A stretch of DNA of 64,000 bases from an uncultured Rhodospirillales bacterium (lineage in GTDB: Bacteria; Pseudomonadota; Alphaproteobacteria; CACIAM-22H2), in assembly GCA_937926175.1 (NCBI GenBank), contig CALANV010000013.1, forward strand, positions 62,001 to 126,000, read 5' to 3'. Shown here piece by piece: positions 52,313-61,816 of the stretch (the first letter of the stretch is position 1; the number at the start of each line of letters is the position of its first letter). Below the pieces are notes generated by a model, which was given only the letters and a program-made list of their open reading frames with translations, had not been told where the DNA came from and searched no databases. The translations under genes were made by a program, and so were the position numbers.

Positions 52313-52320
52313 GATCTTCC

Positions 52321-55300
52321 TCAGGATGCGCACATCATCTGCAGCGCGTCGCAGGCTGCGGCCGCTTGCGCGGCCAAGGCGGAAATGTCCAGATCGGCCG
52401 GGCAGCAACCACCCTCGGCTTTCCGCTCGATCGAGGCGGCAAGCTGCGACAACGACATCGCCCCGAATGTCGCCGCCGCACTCTTGAGCGAATGCGCCTC
52501 CCGCGCCAGAGCGCCATGGTCGCCGCGCGCGACCGCCGCCCGGATCCGTTCGATCCGCGCCCGGGTTTCCGCCATGAAGGTATCAAGGAGGCTTCCGAAA
52601 GCGTCGGCGTCGAGCTCGGAGCGCAAAATGGATACCGTCGCCTCGTCGACCGGATCGACGGTCGCTTCATGCGCGGGCATTGTCTTCTCGGCCGCGCGCC
52701 CCGCGGCGCGTCTCAGGCACTTATCGAGAACGTCGAGGAGGGCGTCCTTGTTGATCGGTTTCGTCACGTAGTCGTCCATGCCGGCGTCGATGCAGGCCAC
52801 ACGATCACGGTCAAGCACGTGCGCCGTCATGGCGATGATCGGCAGGGTGCGGAAACGCCCGCCAAGCCCCCGGATCTCGGTCGTTGCGACGATGCCGTCC
52901 ATGACCGGCATCGATACGTCCATGAGGACCGCATCGTAGTCGCGTTGCTGCACGGCGGCGACCGCCGCGGCACCGTTGTCGACCGTATCGACCGTGTAGC
53001 CGGCCGCCGTCAGCAGCGCCTCGGCGACCATGAGATTGGTCGGACTGTCGTCGACGACCAGAATCCGCCCTTCCCGGCGGCTGACCGCAGCCTCCGCGCC
53101 AACCGTATCGTCGTGTTGCTCGGCCGGGAGCGGAACCTGCTCGGCGATCTTGAACGGAACGATGAACCAGAACGTACTGCCCTCGCCCGGCACGCTTTCG
53201 ACGCCGATAACGCCTCCCATCAGCTCGACGAGGCGCTTGCAGATCGCGAGACCAAGACCCGTTCCGCTGGCGCGCCGCGAGCGCGACGCATCCACCTGCG
53301 TGAAACTGTTGAACAGCTTTTCCTGGTCGGCGCGGACAATACCCGTCCCGGTATCCGAGACCGAAAAGTGGATCCAGACGCTATCCTGCGTCCTTCCTTC
53401 GAGACCGACGTCGATCGTGACATGGCCGTGGTCGGTGAACTTGATCGCGTTGCTGACCAGGTTGAGCACGATCTGCGTCAGCCGCCCGGCGTCGCCACGC
53501 AGCGCAAACGGCACGTCCGGATTGATGTTGACGTCCAGTTCGATCTCCTTGGCGAGCGCGCGCGGTCGCATCAGGTCGGCGACGGAACGGATCGTGTCGC
53601 GCACGCGGAAATCCGTCGCCTCGAGCTCGAGCCGGCCGGCCTCCATCTTCGAGAAATCCAGGATGTCGTTCAGAATCGACAACAGCATTTTGCCGGATTC
53701 GTATGCCGTCTCGACATAACGGCGCTGCACCGGATTGAGCTGCGTCTCGAGCAGGAGGCCGATCGTTCCGAGCACGCCGTTCAGGGGCGTGCGGATCTCG
53801 TGGCTGATGATCGCGAGGAATTCCGATTTCGCCTTATTCGCCCGATCGGCCTCGTCCTTCGCCGCACGAAGGCGCTCTTCGGCCAGATGCTGCTCAGTCA
53901 CGTCCGTGAGCGTTCCCGAAGTGCCGGTGACGTCGCCCGCCGCATTACGCGTCACCTGCGCGAACACTTCGATCCAGCGCACGCCGCCATCGCTCGTCAG
54001 ATATCGCACCTTGCGGCGGCAGAAAGGCATTTCACCGGCAAGGAGCGGCCCAAGAATCCGCTCACCGGCATCACGATCGTCCGGATGGACGTAGTCGATG
54101 AAGTTCGTCCCGATCGTTTCATCGACCTGGAACCCGGTAATGCGCGTCCAGGCGGGATTCAGGAATGTCCAAACACCTTTCGCATCGGTCTGAAAGATCA
54201 CTTCCGTGACGGTATCGATCACCGAACGGTAACGCAGCTCGCTTTCCCGGACGCGTGCCTCAGTCGCCTTGCGCACCGAAATGTCGTTCTGGATGCCGAC
54301 GAAACCGAGAATGCGGCCAAGATCGTCCCGGATCGGGCTCATGGTGAGTTCGCACCACCACGACGTGCCGTCCTTGCGGCGGTTGAGGATCTCCATCGTG
54401 ACCGGCCGCGCGCTCGCGACCGCGTCGCGCAGCTGCGCGGTCGCCGCGGGATCGGCCTCGGGGCTGCGCAGGAAGCGCGGATTGCGCCCGATGGCGTCGT
54501 CGGCGGTGTAGCCCGTCGTTCGGGTGAAACCGGAGTTGACGAACACGATCGGATTGTCGGGCAGCCGCGCATCCGTGATGACGATACCGACATTGGCGGC
54601 CTCGATCGCAGCCGCGAGCTTCGCATTCTGTTCGGCCAGATCGCGAAGCTGGGCCTCGCGCCGCTTGAGCTCGGTGATATCGGTCCCCGTAAGCACGACC
54701 TCGCCGTTCGCCGTCAGTCGCTCGTCGATGAGGATCCATGTCCCGTCCGTGTGCGCTCGCTCGAATTTGTGCGACGGATTCCGGCGCTTCAAAAGACGTT
54801 CCTGAATCCAGGCCTCGATATCGCCTTCGGGTAGTACCATCTGTCCGCGCCGGACCGCCTCGCGAAACAGGTCCTCGAACCGCGCCCCCGGCACCAGCAG
54901 GTCGCGGATCGCGGGATTGGTCTCGACGTAGCGGCGATTCCACAGGACGAGGCGGTCGTCCCTGTCGTACAACGCGAAGCTTTCCGACATCGCGTCGAGG
55001 GCGTGTGACAGCCGGTCGCGCATGGCATCGGCCTCCGCGCGCGCCTCTTCCGCCGCGCGACGGCTCGACAGCCACATTCCCTGGGAGCGCTGCAGCCGCG
55101 AGATCTGCACGAGCGCCACGCCGACCAGCAGGAAGACGGCGACTGTCACGAGCGAGGCGGTGACATACTTGCTCGCGAGGTGGCGTTCGATCGGCGCCAC
55201 GACGTCCTCTTCGCTACGTCCGATGACGATTGACATGCCGAACGCCGGCAACCGCCGAAAGCTGTAGTACCGGGATACGCCGTCGATCGGACTCTCCAGC

Positions 55301-56028
55301 AGGAAGGTGCCGCTCGGAGCCTCGAGAATCCTGGCAAACAGCGCGGATCCGGAGAGATCGTCGCCGAGCGTCGTGACGTCCGACGCCTGACGTGCCCGGA
55401 CGATGCCGTCTCGGCCGACCAACATCGTAACCCCCTGGCGGCCGAGATCGATCGTGCGATAAAATTGAGAAAAGTAGAACGGATCGGCACCGATCATGAC
55501 GATGCCGTCAAAGCCGCCATCGGGCTTCGACAGGCGCCGCGTGAACTGGACGCTCCACACCCCGGATTGACGGCCCAGGACCGGCTTACCGACGAAAATG
55601 CCGTCCGAAGCGCCGTCCGCATGAACGCGAAAATATTCGCGATCCGCGACGTTGACGGGAGCGATCCCTGGCCTGGTACTGAAGACCACCCAACCGTCGC
55701 GATCGGCAATCGCGATCTGATGAATGGTCGGCGAGTGATGAAGCTGCCTTGCGATCGATTCGACGGCGTAGCCGGCCTCATGCTGCTGCTTGATGAGCAG
55801 CAGCATCCGGTCGAACGACTCGAAGATCCGGATCGTGTGCTCTTCGAATGATCGAGACAGATTCGAGAGATCGGTCTTGGCCCATTCCTGGGCTGCTCGA
55901 CGGTCGCGCGCCGCGTCGAACCAGACCGCGAGCCAGACCACCGTCGTGACGATCGCCCCGAAGACCAGGACGCTCACCCGATGCCAGAGCGGACCGTCGA
56001 TCAGGCGCGCAAGGATCTGCCGGGGCAT
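52321..56028 (-). CDS. Hybrid sensor histidine kinase: Cache, PAS repeats, kinase, receiver, HPt
   Basis: 1235 residues. Membrane helix (~20-40), periplasmic dCache-like sensor to about 290 (FSTRPGIAPVNVADREYFRVH), second helix (~295-315), a PAS domain (~345-455), a LOV-like PAS (~465-580) with GRNPRFL, a PAS_3 (~590-705), HisKA with SHEIRTPLNG (~739), HATPase (NAIKF, GTGLGLA), a receiver with LMDVSMPVMDG (~1034) and HPt with AHSLKS (~1177). Full His-Asp-His relay in one chain; the final phosphate goes to the sigma-54 regulator just downstream. ATG at 56028; a TTG 15 bases earlier is possible. A CtrA-like site lies 65 bases upstream. Confidence 0.94.
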   Translation of the reverse strand: MPRQILARLIDGPLWHRVSVLVFGAIVTTVVWLAVWFDAARDRRAAQEWAKTDLSNLSRSFEEHTIRIFESFDRMLLLIKQQHEAGYAVESIARQLHHSPTIHQIAIADRDGWVVFSTRPGIAPVNVADREYFRVHADGASDGIFVGKPVLGRQSGVWSVQFTRRLSKPDGGFDGIVMIGADPFYFSQFYRTIDLGRQGVTMLVGRDGIVRARQASDVTTLGDDLSGSALFARILEAPSGTFLLESPIDGVSRYYSFRRLPAFGMSIVIGRSEEDVVAPIERHLASKYVTASLVTVAVFLLVGVALVQISRLQRSQGMWLSSRRAAEEARAEADAMRDRLSHALDAMSESFALYDRDDRLVLWNRRYVETNPAIRDLLVPGARFEDLFREAVRRGQMVLPEGDIEAWIQERLLKRRNPSHKFERAHTDGTWILIDERLTANGEVVLTGTDITELKRREAQLRDLAEQNAKLAAAIEAANVGIVITDARLPDNPIVFVNSGFTRTTGYTADDAIGRNPRFLRSPEADPAATAQLRDAVASARPVTMEILNRRKDGTSWWCELTMSPIRDDLGRILGFVGIQNDISVRKATEARVRESELRYRSVIDTVTEVIFQTDAKGVWTFLNPAWTRITGFQVDETIGTNFIDYVHPDDRDAGERILGPLLAGEMPFCRRKVRYLTSDGGVRWIEVFAQVTRNAAGDVTGTSGTLTDVTEQHLAEERLRAAKDEADRANKAKSEFLAIISHEIRTPLNGVLGTIGLLLETQLNPVQRRYVETAYESGKMLLSILNDILDFSKMEAGRLELEATDFRVRDTIRSVADLMRPRALAKEIELDVNINPDVPFALRGDAGRLTQIVLNLVSNAIKFTDHGHVTIDVGLEGRTQDSVWIHFSVSDTGTGIVRADQEKLFNSFTQVDASRSRRASGTGLGLAICKRLVELMGGVIGVESVPGEGSTFWFIVPFKIAEQVPLPAEQHDDTVGAEAAVSRREGRILVVDDSPTNLMVAEALLTAAGYTVDTVDNGAAAVAAVQQRDYDAVLMDVSMPVMDGIVATTEIRGLGGRFRTLPIIAMTAHVLDRDRVACIDAGMDDYVTKPINKDALLDVLDKCLRRAAGRAAEKTMPAHEATVDPVDEATVSILRSELDADAFGSLLDTFMAETRARIERIRAAVARGDHGALAREAHSLKSAAATFGAMSLSQLAASIERKAEGGCCPADLDISALAAQAAAACDALQMMCAS

Positions 56029-56093
56029 GGTGGCAAGCAGCAACTCGCATGGGTTCAGGCAAAATGTGTCGCCCCTACCATCGGTCGAGATCG

Positions 56094-56108
56094 TTAACCA
56101 AACACTAA
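56094..56108 (-). promoter_or_regulatory. CtrA-like site upstream of the hybrid kinase
   Basis: TTAA-N7-CTAA, one base off the full CtrA box, 66-80 bases ahead of the kinase start at 56028. Confidence 0.4.
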
Positions 56109-56201
56109 ACCGTGACGAGAGCCTGCCTCACGCCGCCTGAAAGGTGGTCTCTCGGAATCGATCGGCCAATGGTGACCTGGGATCCGGCTGCTACGGTCCA
56201 C

Positions 56202-56630
56202 CTATGATGGCGGCACGCCGCGGCCGTTCGCCGGGAGGCCGGTTTCGACACGGAAGTCGCAGCGTGGGGCCATGGCACTTTCCATGCGCTTCAGCAACGC
56301 TGCGGGCGTAAATGGCTTGCGGATCGTCTGGTCCGCACCGAAAGCGCGGGCAAAATGAAGATCGTCGTCAGTTCCGCCGCCGTTGCCCGCCGACATCGCG
56401 ATGATCCGGACCTCGGGGAACTGGGACCGCACCATGTGGATGGTCTCGATACCTTTCTGGTCGGGCGTGACGATATCGGCAATGACCAGATCGTAACGGT
56501 CCTGCCGAAGCCGGGCGATGCCGGCGCGACCATCCTCGGCGACATCGACCTGCCAGCCGCCTTTTTCCAGAATGGTGCGGACGAACAGCGCCTGAAAGAC
56601 GTCATCGTCGATGACCAGCGCGCGGTTCAT
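56202..56630 (-). CDS. Single-domain response regulator
   Basis: 142 residues, receiver only: acidic pair in VIDDDVFQ, phospho-acceptor Asp in VIADIVTP, Ser in AMSAGNGGG, Lys in TIRKPF. No output domain. ATG at 56630 with GAAGG nearby; the frame continues 122 codons upstream without receiver homology. Directly upstream of the hybrid kinase operon on the same strand, so perhaps a side branch of the same relay. Confidence 0.9.
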   Translation of the reverse strand: MNRALVIDDDVFQALFVRTILEKGGWQVDVAEDGRAGIARLRQDRYDLVIADIVTPDQKGIETIHMVRSQFPEVRIIAMSAGNGGGTDDDLHFARAFGADQTIRKPFTPAALLKRMESAMAPRCDFRVETGLPANGRGVPPS

Positions 56631-56841
56631 TCCTTCGACCTCGGCCCGTTCAGCGCCGCGAATACTAGCAATCGCTGTACCAGCGGTCGCGGAAAGGTTC
56701 ACGCTGCCCCCTAACGGAATTCCGGCGATCGTCGGCCATCCCGCGTGAAATGGTTTGCAAAATGCAACGCAATGTGACGTGCCGGCTCCGATGCAGATCG
56801 TGCCCCTTTGCGCGGCCCCTCTTTGCGCGGACAGTGCCATG

Positions 56842-57807
56842 CTATGCGGTGTGGGCCGGTTCTTGGTGGTCGTGCGTCCCGACGGATGAGTTCTGCTGCC
56901 TGCGTCGCCGATCGAGAATCTCGGACACAATGAACGAAATCCCCCCGATCGGCAGCGGAAGCAGGTAATAGACGACTCGGAACAGGATGACGGCACTGAT
57001 CATGTTCTGCTGCGGCAGGAGATAGACGACGACGGTCTCGATGATGCCGAGGCCACCCGGCACGTGGCTTGCGATCGCGGCGACATTGCCGATGACGTAG
57101 ACGGCCGCAACGCTCAGATAGGGAACCTCGGCGACGGCCGAGACGGCCTGGTGAAGGGTGCCTGCCACGAAGGCGAAGTTCGTCGCCCCGACGATGATCT
57201 GCGCGACGGCGAGCCGGAACGGCGGTACGTCGACGCGCAAGCGGAAGACCCGGACTGGTTTCCGTCGGGCGGCGGCGATAGCCAACCACGACGCCGGCGC
57301 CAGCAGACAGACCGTACCGAGACCCGATATCCACGACGGTGCAAGCCCGGTGAGTTCGGCGGCAGGTCGTGGTCGCAGTAGCAAGGCAATGCCGCCGAGC
57401 ATGGCGAGCCCGAGGCCGACCGTCATCGCACAAAATACGATCAGTTTTGCGACGTCGACCGGTGAAAGCCCCCATCGCGTGTAGAAACGATATCGAATGG
57501 CACCGCTGCTGAACGCCGCAAGCCCGACGTTATGCCCGATGGAAAGACTCGTGAATGACGCCTGCGCGATCCGGCGATAAGGTAGGTCATATCCGAGATA
57601 ACGGATCGCCAACGTATCGAACAAGGTGAGCGTCGCATAACTCGCTGCGGCAAAAGCGGTGGCGCGCGCGAGATGCGCAAAGCCGACCTGATGCAGGGAC
57701 TGTACGATCTGGGCAAGATCGTATCGTCGCAGAGCCCGGATGAGCAGAACGATGATCAGGATCGTTACTGCGGCCGTGATCCACGGCACGTAGCGCCTGA
57801 GGGCCAT
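56842..57807 (-). CDS. YbhN-like membrane protein (lysylphosphatidylglycerol synthase transmembrane family)
   Basis: 321 residues with eight or so membrane helices. SIGHNVGLAAFSSGAIRYRFY and ASHVPGGLGIIETVVVYL are signature stretches of the family (PF03706-like). In E. coli ybhN lies with the cardiolipin synthase gene clsB and ybhP; the same two neighbours are found here (57904 and 59382). The protein probably affects membrane lipid or transport of lipids. ATG at 57807, divergent from the PLD gene. Confidence 0.88.
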   Translation of the reverse strand: MALRRYVPWITAAVTILIIVLLIRALRRYDLAQIVQSLHQVGFAHLARATAFAAASYATLTLFDTLAIRYLGYDLPYRRIAQASFTSLSIGHNVGLAAFSSGAIRYRFYTRWGLSPVDVAKLIVFCAMTVGLGLAMLGGIALLLRPRPAAELTGLAPSWISGLGTVCLLAPASWLAIAAARRKPVRVFRLRVDVPPFRLAVAQIIVGATNFAFVAGTLHQAVSAVAEVPYLSVAAVYVIGNVAAIASHVPGGLGIIETVVVYLLPQQNMISAVILFRVVYYLLPLPIGGISFIVSEILDRRRRQQNSSVGTHDHQEPAHTA

Positions 57808-57903
57808 GTCGGCCTAACGAGGCGGGAATTTCCCCTGTTCCACAGCCAAGGTGCGGGAACATCCCAGGGTCGTTGCCGTTGAGAACGGTGCGACGTGGTG
57901 ACT

Positions 57904-59451
57904 ATGCAGGATTACAGTGCTCTGGAGCATTCGGATATGACGGGCACGTCGGGTTCCGGTCGGAGCCCGACCCGGATCCTGCGCCCGGGATACAACTGCT
58001 GCCGGGTGTCGCGCGCGCATCGCGCCGCATTCCTCGTCGACGGCGCCGAATATTTCCGCCAGCTGCGCAAGGCGATCCGGCGGGCACGACGTTCCATCGT
58101 CATCATCGGCTGGGATTTCGACGCCAATATCCGGCTCGACCCAGAGGCGGCCCCCGCCGAGTCGCTGGCGGATCTGCTTATTGCCGCCACCAGGGCCAAC
58201 CCGGATCTCCACGTTCGCATACTGATCTGGGGCTTCTCGACATTCTACGGCAGCAACCACCAGCCCGTCGTCTCGTTCAGCGATCCCTGGTACGCGGACC
58301 AGCCACGGATCCATTTCGTTTTCGACGACAACTACCCGCTGGGAGCGTCGCATCACGAAAAGATCGTCTGCATCGATGACTCGCTCGCCTTCGTCGGCGG
58401 CATCGACCTGACGGCGGAGCGGTGGGACACCCAGGAACACCGCGTGGACGATGTCCGGCGTCGCGAATATGACGGCCAACCGTTTTCACCGGTCCACGAC
58501 CTGCAGATGGTCGTGGACGGGAACGCCGCGCGCACCATATGCGCGATCGCCCGCAGGCGATGGCGCGAGGTCACCGGTCAGTCCATTCCGGCATCGGGCT
58601 TTCGCGAGCCGATCTGGCCGGACCTGGAGCCGGACCTGCGCGACGTCGAGGTGGCCGTCGCGCGCACCCGCCCGGCCTACGGCGATCAGGCAGCGATCCG
58701 CGAGATCGAGCGCCTCAACGTCGACGCTCTCAATTCGGCCCGCCATTCGATCTATCTCGAGACGCAATACTTCACCGCGCAGGTGATCGGGGACGTGCTC
58801 GAAAGACGGCTGAGCGAGCCGGACGGCCCCGAGATCGTGGTGGTCGTCACGAAGGAGTCGGACGGTTGGGTCGAACAATTCGCCATGGGCAGCAATCGCG
58901 ACAGGCTGCTGCGGCGCCTGATGGCCGCCGACAGGTTCGGCCGGTTCCGCGCCTATTATCCCGTCGTACCCGCACAGGACGACGAGCCCCACTCCGTCAG
59001 CATCCACTCCAAGGTCGTGATCGTCGACGACCGGTTCGTTCGGGTCGGTTCTTCGAACCTGAACAACCGATCCATGGGTTGCGATACCGAGTGCGATCTG
59101 GCAATCGAGGCCCGACGCGATGACGTTTGCGAGGCGATTGCCAAACTGCGGAATCGCCTGCTTGCCGAGCACCTGGGCACGGATCAGAGCGCGCTTGCGG
59201 CGAGAATCGGACGGACCGGTTCCCTGATCGCCGCGATCGAAGCATGTTGCGTCCGGCCACGACGGCTATGCCCGGTCGAAGTGGGCCCGGACGACGGCGC
59301 CAGCCAGCCGATCGCCGGTACGGCGATTCTGGACCCGATCGAGCCGCTCAATCTTTCATACCTGCGGCAGATCCTGCTTGATCAACCGACGGCCCGGCGG
59401 ACCTCGGACAGCTCTTCATCGTCGGAAGACAGAGAGGCCTCGGCGACGTGA
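57904..59451 (+). CDS. Phospholipase D-family protein, cardiolipin synthase-like (ClsB-related)
   Basis: 515 residues with two HKD sites: HHEKIVCIDDSLAFVGG (~155) and HSKVVIVDDRFVRVGSSNLNNRS (~365). No N-terminal membrane helices, as in ClsB rather than ClsA. It would make cardiolipin or exchange phospholipid head groups. A GTG at 57895 is in frame three codons earlier; start unsure. The 3' end overlaps the neighbouring minus-strand gene by 70 bases. Confidence 0.9.
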   Translation: MQDYSALEHSDMTGTSGSGRSPTRILRPGYNCCRVSRAHRAAFLVDGAEYFRQLRKAIRRARRSIVIIGWDFDANIRLDPEAAPAESLADLLIAATRANPDLHVRILIWGFSTFYGSNHQPVVSFSDPWYADQPRIHFVFDDNYPLGASHHEKIVCIDDSLAFVGGIDLTAERWDTQEHRVDDVRRREYDGQPFSPVHDLQMVVDGNAARTICAIARRRWREVTGQSIPASGFREPIWPDLEPDLRDVEVAVARTRPAYGDQAAIREIERLNVDALNSARHSIYLETQYFTAQVIGDVLERRLSEPDGPEIVVVVTKESDGWVEQFAMGSNRDRLLRRLMAADRFGRFRAYYPVVPAQDDEPHSVSIHSKVVIVDDRFVRVGSSNLNNRSMGCDTECDLAIEARRDDVCEAIAKLRNRLLAEHLGTDQSALAARIGRTGSLIAAIEACCVRPRRLCPVEVGPDDGASQPIAGTAILDPIEPLNLSYLRQILLDQPTARRTSDSSSSSEDREASAT

Positions 59452-60173
59452 GCGTGCCGAAGCACGATCTTCGCGACGACAGGCAGATGGTCCGAGGCAG
59501 CCGCCGCCAGCGGCGACCGGTGCGCGTAAAGGCCCTGGATGAGGCCGGCCGGCCTCGTCCAGATGCGATCGAGACCGAGAAGCGGCATGCGTGCCGGAAA
59601 GCTCGCGGGAACATGTGCGCGGGCAACGGGCGCACCGAGCCGATGCAGGCGCTGACGCTCCCGTCCGAAGATATTGAAATCACCCATGACGATCGTCGGC
59701 AGTTCCGGCCGTTCGCTGAGCACGTGAGCGAGGCGCTCGATCTGACGTCGTCGCTCGCCCGGTCCGAGTCCGAGGTGGGTCGCCACGACACGGATCCTGT
59801 ATCCGCCGACATCGAGCTCGGCATCGATCGCGCCGCGCGGCTCACGCCCCGGAACGCTGAGATCGATCCGTTGGACGGAAACGATCGGCCAGCGGCTCAT
59901 CAGCGCGTTGCCGAACGGACGGCGGCCGTAAAGCAGGTTCAATCCGGGAACCGCGTGCAACCCGGTGCGATCGCGGAAGTAGTCGAACTGGTCGCCGTGC
60001 GTCCCCACGATATGGCGGTGCCCGACCTCCTGCAGTGCGACGATGTCCGGACGAATTTCGTCGAGTACGGCGAGGATACGGTCGGGGTTGCAGGCGCGGT
60101 CGCGACCGACGCTCGAGTGTATGTTGTAAGTGGCGACCGTGACGTTGTGAATGGCATGCAGATCCACGTTCAC
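59382..60173 (-). CDS. Endonuclease/exonuclease/phosphatase-family protein (YbhP-like)
   Basis: 263 residues of the DNase I/sphingomyelinase fold: TYNIHSSVGRD, metal-binding Glu in ALQEV, FGNALMSRWPI, GDFNIFG and SDHLPVVA. Substrate unknown (nucleic acid, lipid phosphate or inositol phosphate). Matches E. coli YbhP in gene context with YbhN and the PLD protein. ATG at 60173. Convergent with the PLD gene, with overlapping 3' ends (59382-59451). Confidence 0.9.
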   Translation of the reverse strand: MNVDLHAIHNVTVATYNIHSSVGRDRACNPDRILAVLDEIRPDIVALQEVGHRHIVGTHGDQFDYFRDRTGLHAVPGLNLLYGRRPFGNALMSRWPIVSVQRIDLSVPGREPRGAIDAELDVGGYRIRVVATHLGLGPGERRRQIERLAHVLSERPELPTIVMGDFNIFGRERQRLHRLGAPVARAHVPASFPARMPLLGLDRIWTRPAGLIQGLYAHRSPLAAAASDHLPVVAKIVLRHAHVAEASLSSDDEELSEVRRAVG

Positions 60174-60314
60174 CTCGTGGGGATCTCCCGTCTCATAGCG
60201 TCACCGTTCGGAAGTTGGTGCCGCCGCGAAGGAGCGGCGGACGAGCATCGGTACGCTGATCAGGCGAGGTGAACGCTAGTGGTCGCGCACGGCAGAAATA
60301 TGGCAGGCCGCCGG

Positions 60315-60554
60315 CTATGCGGCATCCTGCATCGCGACGATCGCGCGCGTCTCGCGTGCCCCACAAGGCGTACCGGTACGGCTCGTCACGCCGTCGTCAC
60401 GGACCTCGGAACGCGGCCGCCCTGTTACGGGTCCCAAGATTTCGGTCACTTCCCGGGACGGTCCCGCGTGCGGCGGGCCTTGCACGCTCGTATCGTCCGC
60501 TGGTCTCTCCGACGACTTCAGCCACTTCGCGGCCAAATTGCGCCATAAGGACAT
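60315..60554 (-). CDS. Possible small protein, unknown function
   Basis: 79 residues from ATG 60554, which has GGAGGGG at ideal spacing. It begins MSLWRNLAAKWLKSSERP, a basic amphipathic helix, then is Pro/Gly/Thr-rich. No family known. The ribosome site is the main support. Confidence 0.42.
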   Translation of the reverse strand: MSLWRNLAAKWLKSSERPADDTSVQGPPHAGPSREVTEILGPVTGRPRSEVRDDGVTSRTGTPCGARETRAIVAMQDAA

Positions 60555-60764
60555 CTGCCCCTCCAAGCGTGGCGATACGTGCATGCCGTTCTATTCAGAA
60601 ATGAGGGCAGGATCATGGCGTGCATGTCGTCGGCCCTCAAAGTCGCCGACGGCTATGACGCGTCGTCGGAGGAATAGGACCATCAGCCGTCCGGGTAGAC
60701 TGGTGCCGTGCTCAGCCTTGGCATCCGCCCGACACCGCCGCACCGGCGTGAAGGAATCGGCGGC

Positions 60765-61682
60765 TCAAGGATATCGCACCGGTGGCGGCGGATCCTCGGG
60801 CAGCGGGATGAATTCCGTCTCGCCCGGTACCGGCATGAATCGGCCGGCCTTCCAATCCGACTTGGCCTGTTCGATCCGGTCCTTCGAGCTCGCGACGAAG
60901 TTCCACCAGACATGTCGCGGCCCGTCCATGGGCTCGCCGCCCAGCAAAAGAACCCGGGCCGATGCGGGCGCGCGGATCACGATCTCGTCGCGGGGACGGA
61001 AGATGAGCAACTGTCCCGCCGCGAAGGAATCGCCCGCGATCTCGACCGCACCTGCCGCGACATAGATCGCGCGCTCCTCGTGCTCGGCCGGAAGAACCAC
61101 ATGGCCGCCGCCCGCCAGTTCCGCATCGGCATAGAACATGTCCGAAAAGCTCGGCACCGGTGCACGCACCCCGTGGAAGGTGCCGGCGATGACGCGGACA
61201 TACGCTCCAGCATCGCTCAGGACCGGCAGGTCGCCGGCGGTAACGTGAACGAAACCCGGCTCGGTCTCCTCGTGCCGTTTCGGCAGCGCAAGCCACGACT
61301 GGATTCCGAAGAGCGGTCCGCCCGTTGCCCGAACGTCCGGCGCCGTGCGCTCGGAATGCACGATTCCGCGCCCGGCCGTCATCCAGTTGACGGCACCGGG
61401 CCGGATCGGCTGCACGACCCCCAAGCTGTCGCGATGCAGGATCTCGCCTTCGAAAAGATAGGTTACGGTGGCAAGGCCGATATGCGGATGCGGCCGCACA
61501 TCGAGGCCTTGACCGGCACGAAACGCGACCGGCCCCATCTGATCGAAGAAGACGAACGGCCCGACCATCCGGCGCTGCGCCGACGGCAGCGCGCGCCGCA
61601 CCTCGAACCCGTCGCCGAGGTCACGTGTACGCGGCACGATCACCGCCTCGAGCGGCGGTCCCCATACCTCACGCCGGCTCAT
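60765..61682 (-). CDS. Pirin family protein
   Basis: 305-residue double-cupin protein. The metal-binding N-terminal cupin has HPHIGLATVTYLFEGEILHRDS with the ligand His residues and GAVNWMTAGRGIVHSE; the second cupin is AIYVAAGAVEIAG. Some pirins are quercetinases, others transcription cofactors or of unknown use. ATG at 61682 with GGGAGGG in front; the frame is open further upstream into fghA but without similarity. Confidence 0.95.
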   Translation of the reverse strand: MSRREVWGPPLEAVIVPRTRDLGDGFEVRRALPSAQRRMVGPFVFFDQMGPVAFRAGQGLDVRPHPHIGLATVTYLFEGEILHRDSLGVVQPIRPGAVNWMTAGRGIVHSERTAPDVRATGGPLFGIQSWLALPKRHEETEPGFVHVTAGDLPVLSDAGAYVRVIAGTFHGVRAPVPSFSDMFYADAELAGGGHVVLPAEHEERAIYVAAGAVEIAGDSFAAGQLLIFRPRDEIVIRAPASARVLLLGGEPMDGPRHVWWNFVASSKDRIEQAKSDWKAGRFMPVPGETEFIPLPEDPPPPVRYP

Positions 61683-61816
61683 GCATCCCTCCCGTCGGAA
61701 TGAAACATCGACGAGGCCTCGCGCATCATACGCCGGTGCGGCCCGTCCCGAAATGTCCTTCCCGGATTGCCTCCAAGCGTGGCCGTCGGATGCCGGAGAT
61801 CCGGTCAAAGGGTGGT

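Noticed and set aside
53900..54700. Blue-light photoreceptor reading of the LOV-like PAS
   Set aside because: The photoactive Cys is Pro, so classic LOV photochemistry is not possible.
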